The notes below the pieces were generated by a model. The model had not been told where the DNA came from, did not search any database, and saw only the letters and a program-made list of their open reading frames with translations. A stretch of 64,000 nucleotides of DNA from Astrothelium macrocarpum. Taxonomy: Eukaryota > Ascomycota > Dothideomycetes > Trypetheliales > Trypetheliaceae. Shown piece by piece: positions 35,121 through 46,975 of the stretch. How positions within the stretch are numbered: the stretch's first letter is position 1; each line of letters starts with the position of its first letter. The stretch lies in contig JAGEMR010000127.1 of the NCBI GenBank assembly GCA_021030915.1, positions 1 to 64,000 on the forward strand, given 5' to 3'. The position numbers and the translations under genes are program-made.

Positions 35121-36892
35121 GGCGCGTCGTATATTTTTCATTTATAACACGCGTTTTTTTCATAATACCAAAAAAATCAATTCAATAATTCTCAGATCAT
35201 AAAATTCAGATTCAAAAGATTTTATTTATATTCAAAAATCAAAAAATTTTATTTATTCGAATTATTATTCATTAATTCAAAATATCATATGATATATTAG
35301 AACGCAGATATTATAAAAATAATATATAAATTATAAATTATAAAATATAATAGAATTTGATTAATACGGAAGAATCAATTTTTATATAATAAATTAAATA
35401 ATATATAATAATTGGAATTTTTATCATTATTTTAATATTAAAAGATTTTATTCATCAGATACGCGTTATATATATATCATATATATTTCGTCAGATAATT
35501 ATAATTATAGAATATTCTTTTATTAATAATAAATGAATTTATTAATTCAAAAAATGATATTCAGAAATAATTTCAATATTCATTTATCAATTAGAATATT
35601 CATGATATAAAAATATAATTTATAAAAAAATGAAATATTAATTTGATATAATCATTATATAAATTGAAGAATATAAATATCATAATTCAGATATATATAA
35701 TATAAATAAATCAGAATTTGATATTAATGAAAAATAAATAATTAAAATATTAATTCATTTTGATAATATTAAAAAAAAAAGATTATTCTGAATAAATAAA
35801 AATAAATAATTAATATTGAATATATTAATATTATTAATAAATCATTGATTCTTTTTTTAATATTTAAAAATAAATATATCAATTTATATTGAATTTTAGA
35901 ATAAATATTTTATAATTGATTTTTAATAATCAATTAAAATGAATAAATATTAAATGATATTGGATTTTAATAATTAATAAAAATATTTAATTCATTTATT
36001 TATAAAAAAATTATAAATCATTAATAATTATTTATTATTAATAAATACGATAATTATATAATAATTGATTTTATTATTCATTATATAAAAAATAAAATTA
36101 ATCTAATGATAATATCTTTTTATTATTTTTATTTTTTATAATTTTTTGATATTAGAATTTTTATAATATATAAATTGCGCTATATTTATATAATATATAT
36201 GATAAATCGGTTTAATTTATAATAAATTTTTCAGAATGAATGAATTTATTTATTGGCAGAAATACATTTAAAAATAATAATAAAAAAAAATATTCTTAAT
36301 AACTGATAAAAAACAGATTTATTTCTTTTAATATCTATATAAATATTAAAAGGCCTTTTTTATAAAATTATATTGATTATTTTAAAATTATATATATCAT
36401 TTAATTTAAATAATTTGAATCTATTTTTATTTTATAATTCTTCTTTTGAGATTATTGAATTAATTAAATTAAATACGAAATTCATATAGATATTATATAT
36501 ATATAACAAAATCATTTCATTGATAAAATGATATATAAAATAAATAATAAAAATTAATAAAAATATGGCTATAATTATTATTTTATAATTTCAATAAATT
36601 ATAAATTAATCTAAATTTTTATAAAAATGAAAAAGAATGAAAATAAAAAAAAGAATAAAATTAGACGATATTTTAATTTATAATATTGAAAATATTTTAT
36701 AAATAATTTATGATTTAAAAACGAATATTGTATTATGAAAGAAAAAAAAATAATCATAATAAATTGAATCAGATAAAAATTTAGATTAAATGGAAGATTC
36801 AATATTTGAAATTTTGTCTAATGATTCTGAAGAAATACAATTTTTGCGCAAACGTTATACACGTATTACGCAGATGAAGGTTTGATTTGGTT

Positions 36893-36933
36893 GTCGCAAA
36901 ACTAGGGTTGTCGTAAAGCTAGGGTCAAGACTC
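36893..36933 (-). repeat. Right TIR, nested element
   Basis: This is the inverted partner of 35080-35120, with two transitions. The same doubled unit is present. Confidence 0.88.
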
Positions 36934-37694
36934 TATTAAAATACGTATATGATTAAATAATTAATAATTTCGTATAAATATATATTATTTATATTTCAAA
37001 AAAGATTTTCTTTTCAATATTTTATAAAATTTTTTAAATTATTATAACAGAATCAAATATTTAAAGAAATTTTCGAGAAATAGAATTTATATTATACGAT
37101 TTAGAATATATAATTTCATAATTAGATATAAAATTATATATATTTATATTTTTTAAAAATTCATCTGAATTTTCCCTTTTTTGAGAATCAAAGATATTAT
37201 ATAATTTTATTAAAATATAATTTTAAAATGAATATATTAAAAATCGAATCGTATAATATCAGAATAATTCTTTATTTGAATTTTTATCTATTATCAATCA
37301 ATTTTTATATGATATGACCGTAATAATATATCAATTTGCCATTTTGAAAAAAAAGAATCAAATATTTTATATGACAAATCAAAAATTTAATCAACATCGG
37401 AGGATTAAAAAAATCCGTCTATTAAAAGAAGGATCTCTTTCTATATAAAATGGACAGAATCTACAGATTCAAAAAGGATTTAAATAAATAATATAATAAA
37501 AAATAGATAAAAATGATAACCATATAAGAATATCAAAAACAGATAAATGATAATATAATAATTGTAATAAATCTAGATATAATATATATATTTGTATTAT
37601 AATTAAAGATATATCTGAAAAATAGAATTCTGAATAATGTAAAAAAATTTATATTATTGTGATTGAATTATTTAAATTCTTCGTATGAGAGTGT

Positions 37695-37743
37695 GGAAAA
37701 GTGGCCAATCCAATTGGGTGGCCAACTCAATTGTGTTGTACGT
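37695..37743 (-). repeat. Right TIR, outer element
   Basis: This is the exact inverted copy of 34587-34635 and is followed by the TA target duplication at 37744-37745. Confidence 0.92.
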
Positions 37744-38113
37744 TAATTGATAGCCAAAAAAGGTAATTCTCTTATTTAGCTCCGCCATTTTAGAATTTAT
37801 ATTTATTCACTTTCTTATTATCGCCGGTTTTCTTTTAACGAAATGTATTTATTTTTGTATTTTAGCTATTGTATATAAAATTGTCGCCACACTGATTGGT
37901 ATCTGTTATCGAGGATATCGGCCAGCGTGAAATAGCCACACACATTCTTTATTCTCGAGCATAGTTTTATCAACGGATCAATGCTGTAAATAGCCCTCAG
38001 TCAAGCTACTACAGGAGCTTCCCAGCGCCGTATGACAGAAAGTTAGAAATAAACGCCATGGATCGCCATGAACACGACGCTCAAACTGCAAAGGGGAAAT
38101 ACACCACCAATGA
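37744..38113. other. Intergenic after transposon block
   Basis: Normal base composition resumes here. No gene or structural element was seen in 370 bp. Confidence 0.5.
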
Positions 38114-38912
38114 TCAATTCTCGGAAGACATATGCAACTTCAGATCTTGCACAAATTTATCCAATCTGTCCTTGTACACGGCTGGAGAGCCATTGAGGAT
38201 ATCTGTGTCGATGTGCATGTTGACAAAGTCGGCAAAATGCAGGCGAGCCTTACGCTCCAGTTTTCCATCTTCTCGCTGTGCTTTGGTTCTGTTCAGGAAT
38301 GGAAAGGTCGAAAAGTAGTCCAAGTCTTTGGTTTCACTCGCATCGTAAGTGACCGGATCATGCAACACTGTACATGATTTGTCTGCAATGTACTTCTCAA
38401 AGGGAACAAGAACCTCTTGAAAGCCATATTGACAGCCTGCTATGTCGATAACTCATGCCTCATTGGAAAAGAGTCGTCCCACTTTTAACACTGTATGCGG
38501 CACATTGCTAGACTCTGGACCTGGAACGAGCCTGGTTGGGGTCCGTGGCTTTCCGATATGGAGGTCCACTTGTTCGATAGTCGAAGCTACTCCTAATAGA
38601 CGTGACTCTAGCTTCAAGCAAAATCCTGGGGAGCCACTCACCTTTGAGAAGCTTTCGAGTCAGACGACCCAGCAGTGCCACGGCCGCTGTGCATTGATTG
38701 TTTACAAGAGCCGCCTCCTTGTGCTCATTATTAGTGGTGAGATGATCTGGAAAGAGACCACGTTTTGATCGAGCAGCGACAGATCTTTGATTTTGATATA
38801 GAAGGAGGACCCCATCGCGAAGCTCGATCTTTGTCAGGTCGACATCATACACGACTTCTCTATATGTCAATAGGCTCGAAGTAGCTTCCTTCGTTGTCCT
38901 AGTGTGCGGCAA
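38114..38912 (-). pseudogene. Degraded gene of unknown family (in-frame TGA)
   Basis: A continuous reading can be followed on the minus strand. The first part runs 38912-38642 and ends in AAAG|GTGAGT. A 49-nt intron (38641-38593) keeps phase, and the second part starts at 38592. Frame then stays open except for one TGA at 38453-38455, after ...RLFSNEA. It resumes in the same frame with VIDIAGCQYGFQEVLVPFEK and runs to a stop at 38114. The TGA is where a Trp would fit, so TGG-to-TGA decay is likely. No ATG is found at the 5' end, so the N-terminus is missing or elsewhere. I do not recognise the family with certainty. The tail resembles parts of uncharacterised fungal proteins (from memory, unverified). 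Confidence 0.5.
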
Positions 38913-40369
38913 CGGGCTTTATGAGTCGACTAGTGTCCCTTCTAGCAGTCGCGGTTACAGTAGACAGACGCATCAGAATCACCTGGCTGGTACTCTGGCG
39001 CGTCTATGCAGCCAACACACCTCATCGTCGCGTCTGTCCCACAGCTTGCACACTGCGTTCGCGAGCTTTTGTCCATGTCGAGCGTCAAAAAAGGGGGTGG
39101 CGTGAGCAGTTGATCTTAGAGAAGCACCGCAAGGCTATGGTTCAGGCAGAGGGGTAACATTGATTTCCACGAAACTGGCAAGAGAGTAGATTAGCATCGC
39201 CGTTCTTCTTCGAGGCGGAAATAGTGGGAAATTCACTGTGGAAGTCAACGGGCCCGCCTGCGTAGGAGGTTGTGTGCTATAGCGAGACTTGTGTCGTCGG
39301 AAATTCTGTCCCGAAGGGACTTCCGACGATTGTGGCCCATTGAGGTCCTGCATCTTGTCGCCCTTTCTTGCAGAAGGATTCTCAAGTGCGGCGATGACGC
39401 GCTTATTTCTGTAAACAAGAATTGGGTAAAACTAAATTTATATACGCTAAATTAGACGCTACTCCTCTTATCCTAATTTCGGCGGGCTGGAGGAGCTAAA
39501 GCAGCGGTAATTAGGGCCAAAACAGGCACCCGATTCCCCAGCACATTGTGTTATTGGAGTAAAATGTTTTTTGAGCTTACTAATAAAAGCTAAGCAGCAC
39601 CTTTTAAAATAACTCACGACTGATAATGTTAAACCTTAGGAATCCATGTTATCACGATTAAGCGGCGATCAACAGATGAATGCGTTATATTAATCAAGGT
39701 ATTTAGTATCAGGTATCTGGCTGTATATAACGCAAATTTAAGACGTAGCCAGGGTCCCCCAATTGGTAAGCCTGGCTTTATTGGGCAAGGCCTGGCATTT
39801 AGTAGCTGTTTTGCGGACGAAATCAAAAGTGGTCTCCAAATCAGCCTACTCGAGATGAATAGAATGATAGGTATGGAGGCTCTACGGCCAAATAGTCTCA
39901 TAAGCCAGAGCCTTAATTATTTAATTAGCCCACGACTATTGTCAGAGCTGATTACCTTGAGTAAAACGGTTATTCCAAAATGCCTCCTAGCAAGTGTTAT
40001 CTTATATGTAAGATTTAGCAATAATGCGACGTCTCCAGGATTCAGCATTTAGCATTTAGCATTTAGCATTCAGCATTTGGTGGTTTTTTGAAGGTTTAAA
40101 ACAAGCCAGAGCCAGAATTATTGTGCTTAGAATGGTTAAACATAGCCGCTACGTCGGTAGAATGGCGATTATGCAAGTCGGTTTTATGAACATAACCGAG
40201 AATCACTTTCTTCCAGGTTATGAATGATCCCCAGTCACTCAGCTTTGCTATTAGTTCGAAGACGCGAGCCACTATCTCTGTAAAAAATTGCTCGCCTACA
40301 TCAGCACCTTCTCACCCTAGTTTATAAAGACAGATCTTTCACCCCTTATTCGTCATCTTTACAATCCAA
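38913..40369. other. Gene-poor stretch, possible old repeat
   Basis: No convincing gene is present. Composition becomes A/T-richer from about 39400 to 40030, and open frames there look like decayed repeat sequence, but no transposon motif can be named. A heptamer tandem repeat lies at 40044-40078. Confidence 0.4.
40044..40078 (+). repeat. Five tandem heptamers (agcattt)
   Basis: Five consecutive copies of agcattt are present. The fourth has a terminal c instead of t. Confidence 0.9.
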
Positions 40370-41087
40370 ATGCAGAAGACGGAGAACCAACGTATGATTG
40401 CAATCTTCCAAGAAAACAAAAGGCCAGCAAAGCCGAAAGATACCTTGCGTTCTCCGCTACAAGTCTCCCGTTCCAAAGGGAATTTGTATGCCACAGCTGC
40501 TCAGCCGGCTAACACAGCAAATTGTCAGCACTTCTGACTTCTTGACTTACTTTCTGAACTCCAGATCGAAATCTATAGCCACGTTCTGGAAAATGAGGTC
40601 TTTTTTGAATCCTACCGGAAAGCAGAAACCGTCCAAATACACGATTTTCTCCACGTCGCGTAAACATCTGGTCGGACTAAGACTGATCGCATCACTATTA
40701 CAATCCAAGAAAGAGCCCAGAACGCTGTATCAGACACATCCTGCATTCAACCTTGCCTTGACAAACAAGCAAATCCGGAACGAGGTCATGCACGAATTGT
40801 TCTTGCACAAAGCAGGTCTGGTTCAATTCATTGTTCCAAAGGACCGTTCTAAGCCGTTCAGCCTTTCGCATATCGATTCTTTCGTAAACTACTTCCACCT
40901 TAATGAGCAAGCGACTTTGATACCCAAAGGTCTCCGAATCAAAGTTGGGCCTTGTCTCGAAAGGATCGACCTGTGTATCGGCACAGCTATTGCGGCGTCG
41001 CTTTCTTACTTTGAAAGGCTTTCGTTCGAATCAGCCATGGTCCGTTGCAGGTCTTTGATGTTCGGGCGGGCCGATGGGTACAGGTGA
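40370..41087 (+). pseudogene. 2EXR/F-box-like hypothetical protein, probably broken
   Basis: From an ATG at 40370 the frame runs about 55 codons and meets a TGA at 40535-40537. It continues in the same frame with LLDLLSELQIEIYSHVLEN, which resembles the opening of fungal 2EXR/F-box-like proteins (leucine-rich, E-I-x-I-Y). After HDFLHVA a GTAAAC donor (40660) and an acceptor near 40721 would join to TLYQTHPAFNLALTNKQIRNEV, the usual next conserved block. Another donor-like GTGAGC follows at about 41084, so the 3' part may extend further. No acceptor can bypass the TGA in frame, so a nonsense mutation is the simplest reading. Such proteins are common, mostly uncharacterised and expanded in Pezizomycotina. 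Confidence 0.5.
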
Positions 41088-42111
41088 GCACAGAATAGGG
41101 GTATTACAGCCCCATGGGGCAAGCGTATTCAAACCTGCATGCTAGAAGGCCAAGGCAAATTTTGAATCAGGAAGAATTCCGTGAAGAAATAGGACTCTGA
41201 AAATATCAAGATCCTAGCCTAGACACGCTTGCGGAAGCAGATGTGGATCTTTGGAATTATAACGTCAAATCCTTTGATGTTTTGACAATAGATCGGAGAC
41301 TGTCTGCGCTATTGAAGAGTGAGATGTGGGCTGGCAAAAAGAGTCTGGTTGGAAGTGGAAGAGGCTATTTCTCGGAACATTAACTATCAGACTGTAACTG
41401 CTAGAATATATTTCAACGGCGTCAACAGACCGTAGCACACAGATCAAGAGTGAGTCTGGAATAGCTTCAAAAGTACGTCAAGATGTTTGTTCCCTACAAA
41501 GTCTTGATTAGCACCTCAGAACACTAAGAGAGTACATACTTTAGCATGAAGACTATACTCGATTCCGCTATCGATGGAACTATCATTTGATCCAGACACA
41601 TACGCTCATTAACGGACTACAGTATTGGATCAGATGTTTGCCAGTACCCTAATTATTCCAGCTTGCGAAGATCCAGAGAGGACCAAGTGATCCAGTTTCG
41701 GCGCACTGTCAAGCCACCATAAATGAACCCGTACTGTGGAATTGTTCAATTGAAACAATTCAGCGCAGACGATAGACAGCAGCATGTCCGTGAGCTTTGA
41801 GGTACCGGCTGTCAAGGGGGGGAAAGACCAAGGCCGCAGAGGGTTGGAACAAAGTGAGATACCTAGGTAGGGAGGTAAGATAAAGTGCTTGACCGAGCAC
41901 GTGATCTACAGCTGCATCACTCCGCGGCTTTTTTAGTATTACATATTCATGCCCTATTAACACCATACATTTTTTCTGCCCTCCATTAGCATGCTGTCTT
42001 GGCGCTCTCCCCGATCGCTCCACTGTCATACCAGCTTCTGAACATTCTCGACTTTGCTGGAAATAAAATCCATGTTTGAGGCGTAATCAGTGCGTCTTAG
42101 AAACAGCCAAG
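41088..42111. other. Intergenic upstream of RNA-binding protein gene
   Basis: The first part may hold 3' sequence of the broken 2EXR gene. The last few hundred bases should contain the promoter and 5' UTR of the gene at 42112. An acceptor-like ttag at about 42097-42100 hints at a 5' UTR intron. No gene was seen. Confidence 0.45.
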
Positions 42112-44604
42112 ATGAAGATTGACGAAGCAGATGCTGAGTCTCTCAAAAAATGGGCCATGAAAAAGCTGGACGACATCTCAGACGCCGACTCCGACGTGCT
42201 CGCTGATTACGTGCTGGCCTTGTTTAAATCGCCGGGAGACGATGATGCCGTCCGGGAGAATTGCTTGGAGCAACTCGAGGACTTTCTCAAGGAACACACC
42301 ACCCAATTTGTCGACGACATTTTTTTCGCCGTGCGCAACAAGTCCTACCTCCCTGGCTATAAACCTCCTTCGCAACCTCCCTCATCTTCGATAGCCCCGC
42401 CTCTTACTTCTCCAACTGGCCCTGCGGTCACTCCCGTGACTTCACATCTCGATGTTGGTGCAAATGGAAGCAAAGGCGATTTATCGCGCAAGCGTGGATA
42501 CCTCGATCGTGACGCTCCAGATGGGCGAGATCCACATTATGGTCGAGGAATGGGTGGTGATCGAGGCATGAAGCAAATGCGCCGAGGTGGTAGAACCCCA
42601 CACAATGCCCTCGGCCGTGGTGCTCGACCTCCAGATATCAACTTAGGTCAACACCTTCGCGTCCCTAATATTCCACCCATGCCGACGCCACCCGCTGGCT
42701 TTCCTCCTCTCGACCCTAACAACCCACTTGCAGCAATAATGGCAATGCAGGCGCTGGGGATGCCACCATTGCCTCCAAACATGTCTCACTTGCCTCATAC
42801 GGACTCTCCGACGTACTTTCAGCAGTATTCGCCTCCATTCCCTCGTCCTGGCTCACAAGGATCACCTGTAGGCAATGGTATACCTGCAAAGCGAGCCACA
42901 CAGAGGTGTTTGGACTATGATACAAAAGGATATTGTGCACTGGGAAGTCAGTGTCCTTACGAACATGGCCAAAATCATCTTGTCTTTCCGGGTCAGCAGC
43001 AAGAAGAATATGACCCTGCAAACGCTTCTATGGATCTCGATATACCAAAAGCCTCCAACGGCTTTAGAGCATCTGATTCTCACCGAGGTTCGACTCGGGG
43101 CTTCAAAGGCCGAGATGCCCGTGGTCGCGGTGACAGACATCATCCAGGAAGTGGTAAGGGAGGAAAACGGGCCGACTTCTCACAAGCAGGGCCAAATTAT
43201 GACAGATCAAACACTTCCATTGTTGTAGAGCAAATACCCGAAGAGCATTTTTCGGAACCTGCTGTTAGAGAATTCTTCTCTCAGTTTGGTCAAATACAAG
43301 AAATCACCATGCAACCCTACAAACATCTCGCAGTGGTGCGCTTCAGCAACTATGATTGCGCCAAACGTGCCTGGGACAGCCCCAAGGTCATCTTTGATAA
43401 TCGCTTTGTAAAAGTGTATTGGCACAAGGCCGATTCACTTCCCAAGCCACCCACTAATGGCATCACGAATGGCAAGTCCAGAACAAATGATGATGCTATG
43501 GAAGGTGTTGAAGAAACTGCGCTTGATCCGGCCGAATTCGCCAAGAAGCAAGAAGAAGCGCAGAAAGCTTACGAGGAAAAGCAAAAAGCTCTCAAGGAAG
43601 CCGAGGCCAAACGTGAAGAGCTCGAAATCAAGCTCAAAACACAAGCCGAAGAGCGCAAGAAGCTCTACGCGAAGCTGGCCGCCAAGACCGGCAGCACGTC
43701 CAACGCCAAAGCAGCAAGCCCGGGGACCACCTCTGATCCTGACAACAATGTGGCGCCGATGGCTGGCACAGATGGCGACGCTGGCGCCAAAGCGAGCACG
43801 CAGACGGATGCGCTGCGCGCGAGACTGGCTGAGCTAGAGGCCGAGGCGGAGAGCATGGGCATCAGCCCGGATGATGCGTGGCAGCAGCAGCAGGGCTACG
43901 CGCCGCGGGGAAGAGGATACAGTCCGTATCGGGGCCGTGGACGCGGTCGCGGCTTCGACAATGCGCGGGGCGGATTTGGCGGGTTTCGAGGGCGAGGCGG
44001 GTTTGCGCCTAGGGGCGGAGGTGTGAAGAGATTGGACAATCGACCGCGGCGAGTGGTGGTTGTGGTGCCGGGACAAGAATGGGACGCTGAGAAGGATGAG
44101 GCGTTGAGGCAATATCTCCTTTTCGTAAGTTTGGGCACAGGTTGACGATTGGTGACGTGGTGATTGCCAAGACTAATGAGTCGAATAGAGTGGTACGGAG
44201 TATGAAGCTCTGGAGGCCCATCCCGATCGCAAAGACGCACACATTGTGGGTTTCAAGGAGCGATGGCTTGCTGAAAAGGTAAGAGCTTTCTCTGCTGCTC
44301 TTCTCTACCAGTTTGTTGTCAAATGCTGACGGCTATATTATAGTTCTTCACCACGACGTCAATTCCTCACATTGGCGATGTCGAGCTTTCTTGGATTCCC
44401 AACCCTCCTCTTCATACATCGGCCAACCCATCTCCTACCTCTACCTTCACAAAGCCCACTGCTCCGATCGACTCTGATACAGCGATGTCTGAGGGCACGG
44501 GAGGGATTTCGCGTAGCGGTGTGGAGACTGGTGCGACTGGAGCGGTAGCTGGAGGTGGAATGGACTACGATGTCGCAGATGACGATGATCGATGGATGGG
44601 GTGA
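42112..44604 (+). CDS. RBM26/27-like PWI-CCCH-RRM RNA-binding protein
   Basis: The model is exons 42112-44124, 44189-44278 and 44344-44604, giving 787 aa. The introns are 64 and 65 nt. The N-terminus (residues 1-80) looks PWI-like (LKKWAMKKLDDI...FVDDIFFAV). Pro-rich linkers follow. A CCCH finger near residue 264 (RCLDYDTKGYCALGSQCPYEH) has C-x8-C-x5-C-x3-H spacing. An RRM lies near 366-440 (TSIVVEQIPEEHF, HLAVVRFSNYDCAKRAW). A Lys/Glu-rich coiled coil spans about 476-526, and RG-rich repeats about 597-646. The tail carries another RRM-like fold and ends DDDDRWMG. This order matches human RBM26/27 and fission yeast Rmn1, which act in nuclear RNA surveillance, so a nuclear RNA-decay role is likely. 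The start is the first ATG of the long frame. Confidence 0.9.
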
Positions 44605-45467
44605 AGGTTCAGAAAGATCTGGTGCTGGATTTTCCTTTTCGGCGATGACGATGGAAAGGCAAGGAAAGGGATGTATACTGTAAAATTGGAGCGCTTGTGT
44701 ATAACATTTGCAAGTTTTGCTAGATACCTATACATCACGGCATCTCTATGCATTTGGATCAACAGCAACGTCGTCTAGTAGCGCCAACTATCCGTCATAA
44801 GTACTCTCGCTTATGTGTGCCTTACCTTCTATGCGGTCAAGCGAGCACTAGGACGAGGTGAGGCCGAGTCACTAACGTGCCAAATACAACTCAGGGTTTG
44901 CGGCTACCCGATGCTGCTTTCATCCTCCCTTTTTGCATTCATCTCTGTTTTCGTCTTTTTACTTCTATTCATAGATGCTCTATCAAACCCAGTTCTCAAT
45001 GTGATCACTGTTTACGTCTCTGGAGAGATGCTCTCTCATCTTTAACATATTGTTCACATCTTTACTTCATTGTTCCCATCCTCCATCGACGATTCTTCCT
45101 TCCCATTGTTGGTAGCGTTTCGAGCCTCGACATGTGTTTAATCTTATACTAAGCCTATTTACATCTTCCGTGTTGCTGGCGCCTGATGCATCGCATGATG
45201 ACAGCGCATGCTTTGCTCGATAAGTGCTATAGGGGTATCGAGCGATTGCGCGTATCTTGCATTTTGCATCTAATAAGCTATGCCGGGGCCAGATTGATGA
45301 GAGGAGACGACGCTGTTTCATCCCCATGGTCAGACTCTGGCGATCTGTGCATGCCAGTTCATCGCCAGAAAACAATCAAGCATTGTACCGGTGGTATCTC
45401 GTCAGTAATAAGCTCCACAATACCATCCTCTAACGCCTCGAATGTCCTTTTTCCCATTCCCCACTGC
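44605..45467. other. 3' regions of convergent genes
   Basis: This 860-bp gap lies between two convergent stop codons. It is T-rich with no gene seen, and it presumably carries both 3' UTRs. Confidence 0.5.
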
Positions 45468-46975
45468 TCACCTGTGTCGCCTTGCGTCCCCTCTTTCCTC
45501 TCTCGTCTCTCTCCGCTGCTCCTCATGCGGCACCTCCACCTCCACTTCCACCTCCTCCCACTCATCTCGAAAAAATTCCGCCACCTTTCCTCTTTCCTCC
45601 CTTGCTCTCCCCACGTCCAGCATAAACCGCACTGTCCCATCCCGCCCTCGCTCTCCCACTCCTCTACCCCTCCACCCCGCCATCTCTGCCGGTGATGCAG
45701 GACTTGTCGCCGTTGATCCTACTCGCCCTTGCTGGGTCTGCTGTGACGTCGTGCCTGCAACGCCGCCACCACTGGCTGCAGATCCTGGCGCATCGAGCGG
45801 CGACTGTGGACTTGGCTTTTCAGAGCTGTTACCGGAGGTGCCATTCGCGCCGGACGCCTTGCCATTGGTCAAGCCCGCTCCCGCCGCGGCAGCCGTATGA
45901 TTGCGAGCGTTCGCAAGCGCAGCATCGTCAGATTCGGTATATCGGGGCAGGCTGGCGGCGGCGGCTTCATTATTGAGTGGAATGCGGATAGCGAGGAAAG
46001 CATCGATGGCGTGTTTGGGACCTTCAAGGGTCGCGGCGCGATGATGAGTGTAAAGATCAAGAAGATCGAGTAAGGTTTCCATGATTTCATCGCGGGTGGT
46101 GGACCAGTTGGCATAGTTGAGGTCGTGGAGTGGGGCAAGGTCGGCGTTTTGGAGACGAGCGGCGAGTTCAAGGCTAGCGATGGCTAGGGTGGAGGTGGTT
46201 TGCTTGAGTGGAGAAAAGGTGCGGTAGAGGTCGTTGCAGATGTTGTAGGCGCAACTAGAGACAGGTCGGGCTGGAAGTCTGCAAGTTTTGCAGAGCTTTA
46301 TGACCAGTTCTTGGGGGTAACGGTTACGGAAGTCAAAGCCGGAGGACTCGAGCATAAGGCGCTCTAGGACGATGAGCGTCCTAGAACCTTGTTCGAATAG
46401 CTTGAGATAGCATTAGCTGATGATCTATGTCGGAGTGCTATTTTCCTCGGTGACGCACAGGATCATCTGGGCTGAGTCTGTCGGCTGGATTGACGTTCAT
46501 GTTCCATGCTGCGCAGAGAATTTCTTTGGATTTCTTGAGAGTATCCTCGATTTTGCAGGCAGTAAAAAGCGCGGCGGCAGCAGCATCCTCTTTTGCGTTA
46601 GAAAATAGGGATTCGGTCAGTCTATCAGACCTACTATGTAGTTGTACTCGCCGTCTATGTGGACGAGGCGGAATTTGTGATAATAGACGCACGCGGTATT
46701 GTATGTGCGAACTGGCCTACAAACAAGACAATGAGAAGTTTGGCTTTGCGAAGATGAACAAGATTACTCGTTGATACCTACAGCATCAAAGTCTTTCTAA
46801 CGCGGTCAATCCATGCCACTCCTTGCAATCGGATGTGATCCTCTCGCGCCTCGCTGCCACCAATGGCCGCCAAGCATTCTTGCAATTGTTGCTCAAAGAC
46901 ATATGGCTTGGCAACTTCGATGAAAGATGGATGAGGGCCTGGAACTTCGCTTTGATCAGTTGCACCGGGTGCCAT
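45468..46975 (-). CDS. ctk2: Cyclin, CTD kinase subunit beta (Ctk2-like)
   Basis: Four exons (minus strand): 46975-46782, 46716-46635, 46587-46459 and 46400-45468, giving 445 aa. The cyclin box is spread over the first three: VFEQQLQECLAAIGGSEARE, HIRLQGVAWIDRVRK, then VRTYNTACVYYHKFRLVH, and AAAALFTACKIEDTLKKSK. The last exon continues LERLMLESSGFDFRNRYPQE, characteristic of CTD-kinase/cyclin K-type cyclins. It then has a low-complexity Ala/Gly/Ser linker and a conserved tail with TVRFMLD-GRAREE and an EVEVEVEVP run. With Ctk1 and Ctk3 such cyclins form CTDK-I, which phosphorylates Ser2 of the RNA polymerase II C-terminal domain in the nucleus. The first ATG of the conserved frame (46975) is used. 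The symbol follows the yeast name. Confidence 0.87.

Larger units (their letters stand above)
35080..36933. mobile_element. Nested TIR transposon inside the AT-rich element
   Basis: The terminal inverted repeats of 41 bp (35080-35120 and 36893-36933) differ at two positions, both C/T-type transitions. TA flanks both ends (35078-35079 and 36934-36935). The length of 1854 bp suits a Tc1/mariner or Fot1-size element, but its TIRs are unrelated to those of the element at 1-1861. The interior is almost pure A/T. Short Lys/Asn-rich open frames (for example 36611-36802 minus) are composition artefacts, so the transposase type cannot be read. Confidence 0.87.
34587..37743. mobile_element. AT-rich TIR transposon (TA target site) with nested element
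   Basis: The ends are perfect 49-bp inverted repeats (34587-34635 and 37695-37743), each flanked by TA (34585-34586 and 37744-37745), as expected for Tc1/mariner/pogo-type insertion. The interior is almost pure A/T, far beyond the flanks, consistent with RIP-type decay. No transposase is readable. A second TIR element occupies 35080-36933. Without it this element would be only about 1.3 kb, so it may be a short or non-autonomous copy. The preserved TIRs contrast with the ruined interior. Confidence 0.88.

Noticed and set aside
36611..36802. 63-aa open frame inside the nested transposon
   Set aside because: Composition artefact of almost pure A/T sequence.
40044..40078. Tandem heptamers as a possible CRISPR or telomeric repeat
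   Set aside because: No spacers, unit too short, eukaryotic context, and sequence unlike the fungal telomere repeat TTAGGG.
45442..45900. 152-aa plus-strand open frame
   Set aside because: Antisense shadow of the Ctk2-like cyclin last exon; its repeats mirror the Ala/Gly/Glu-rich coding strand.
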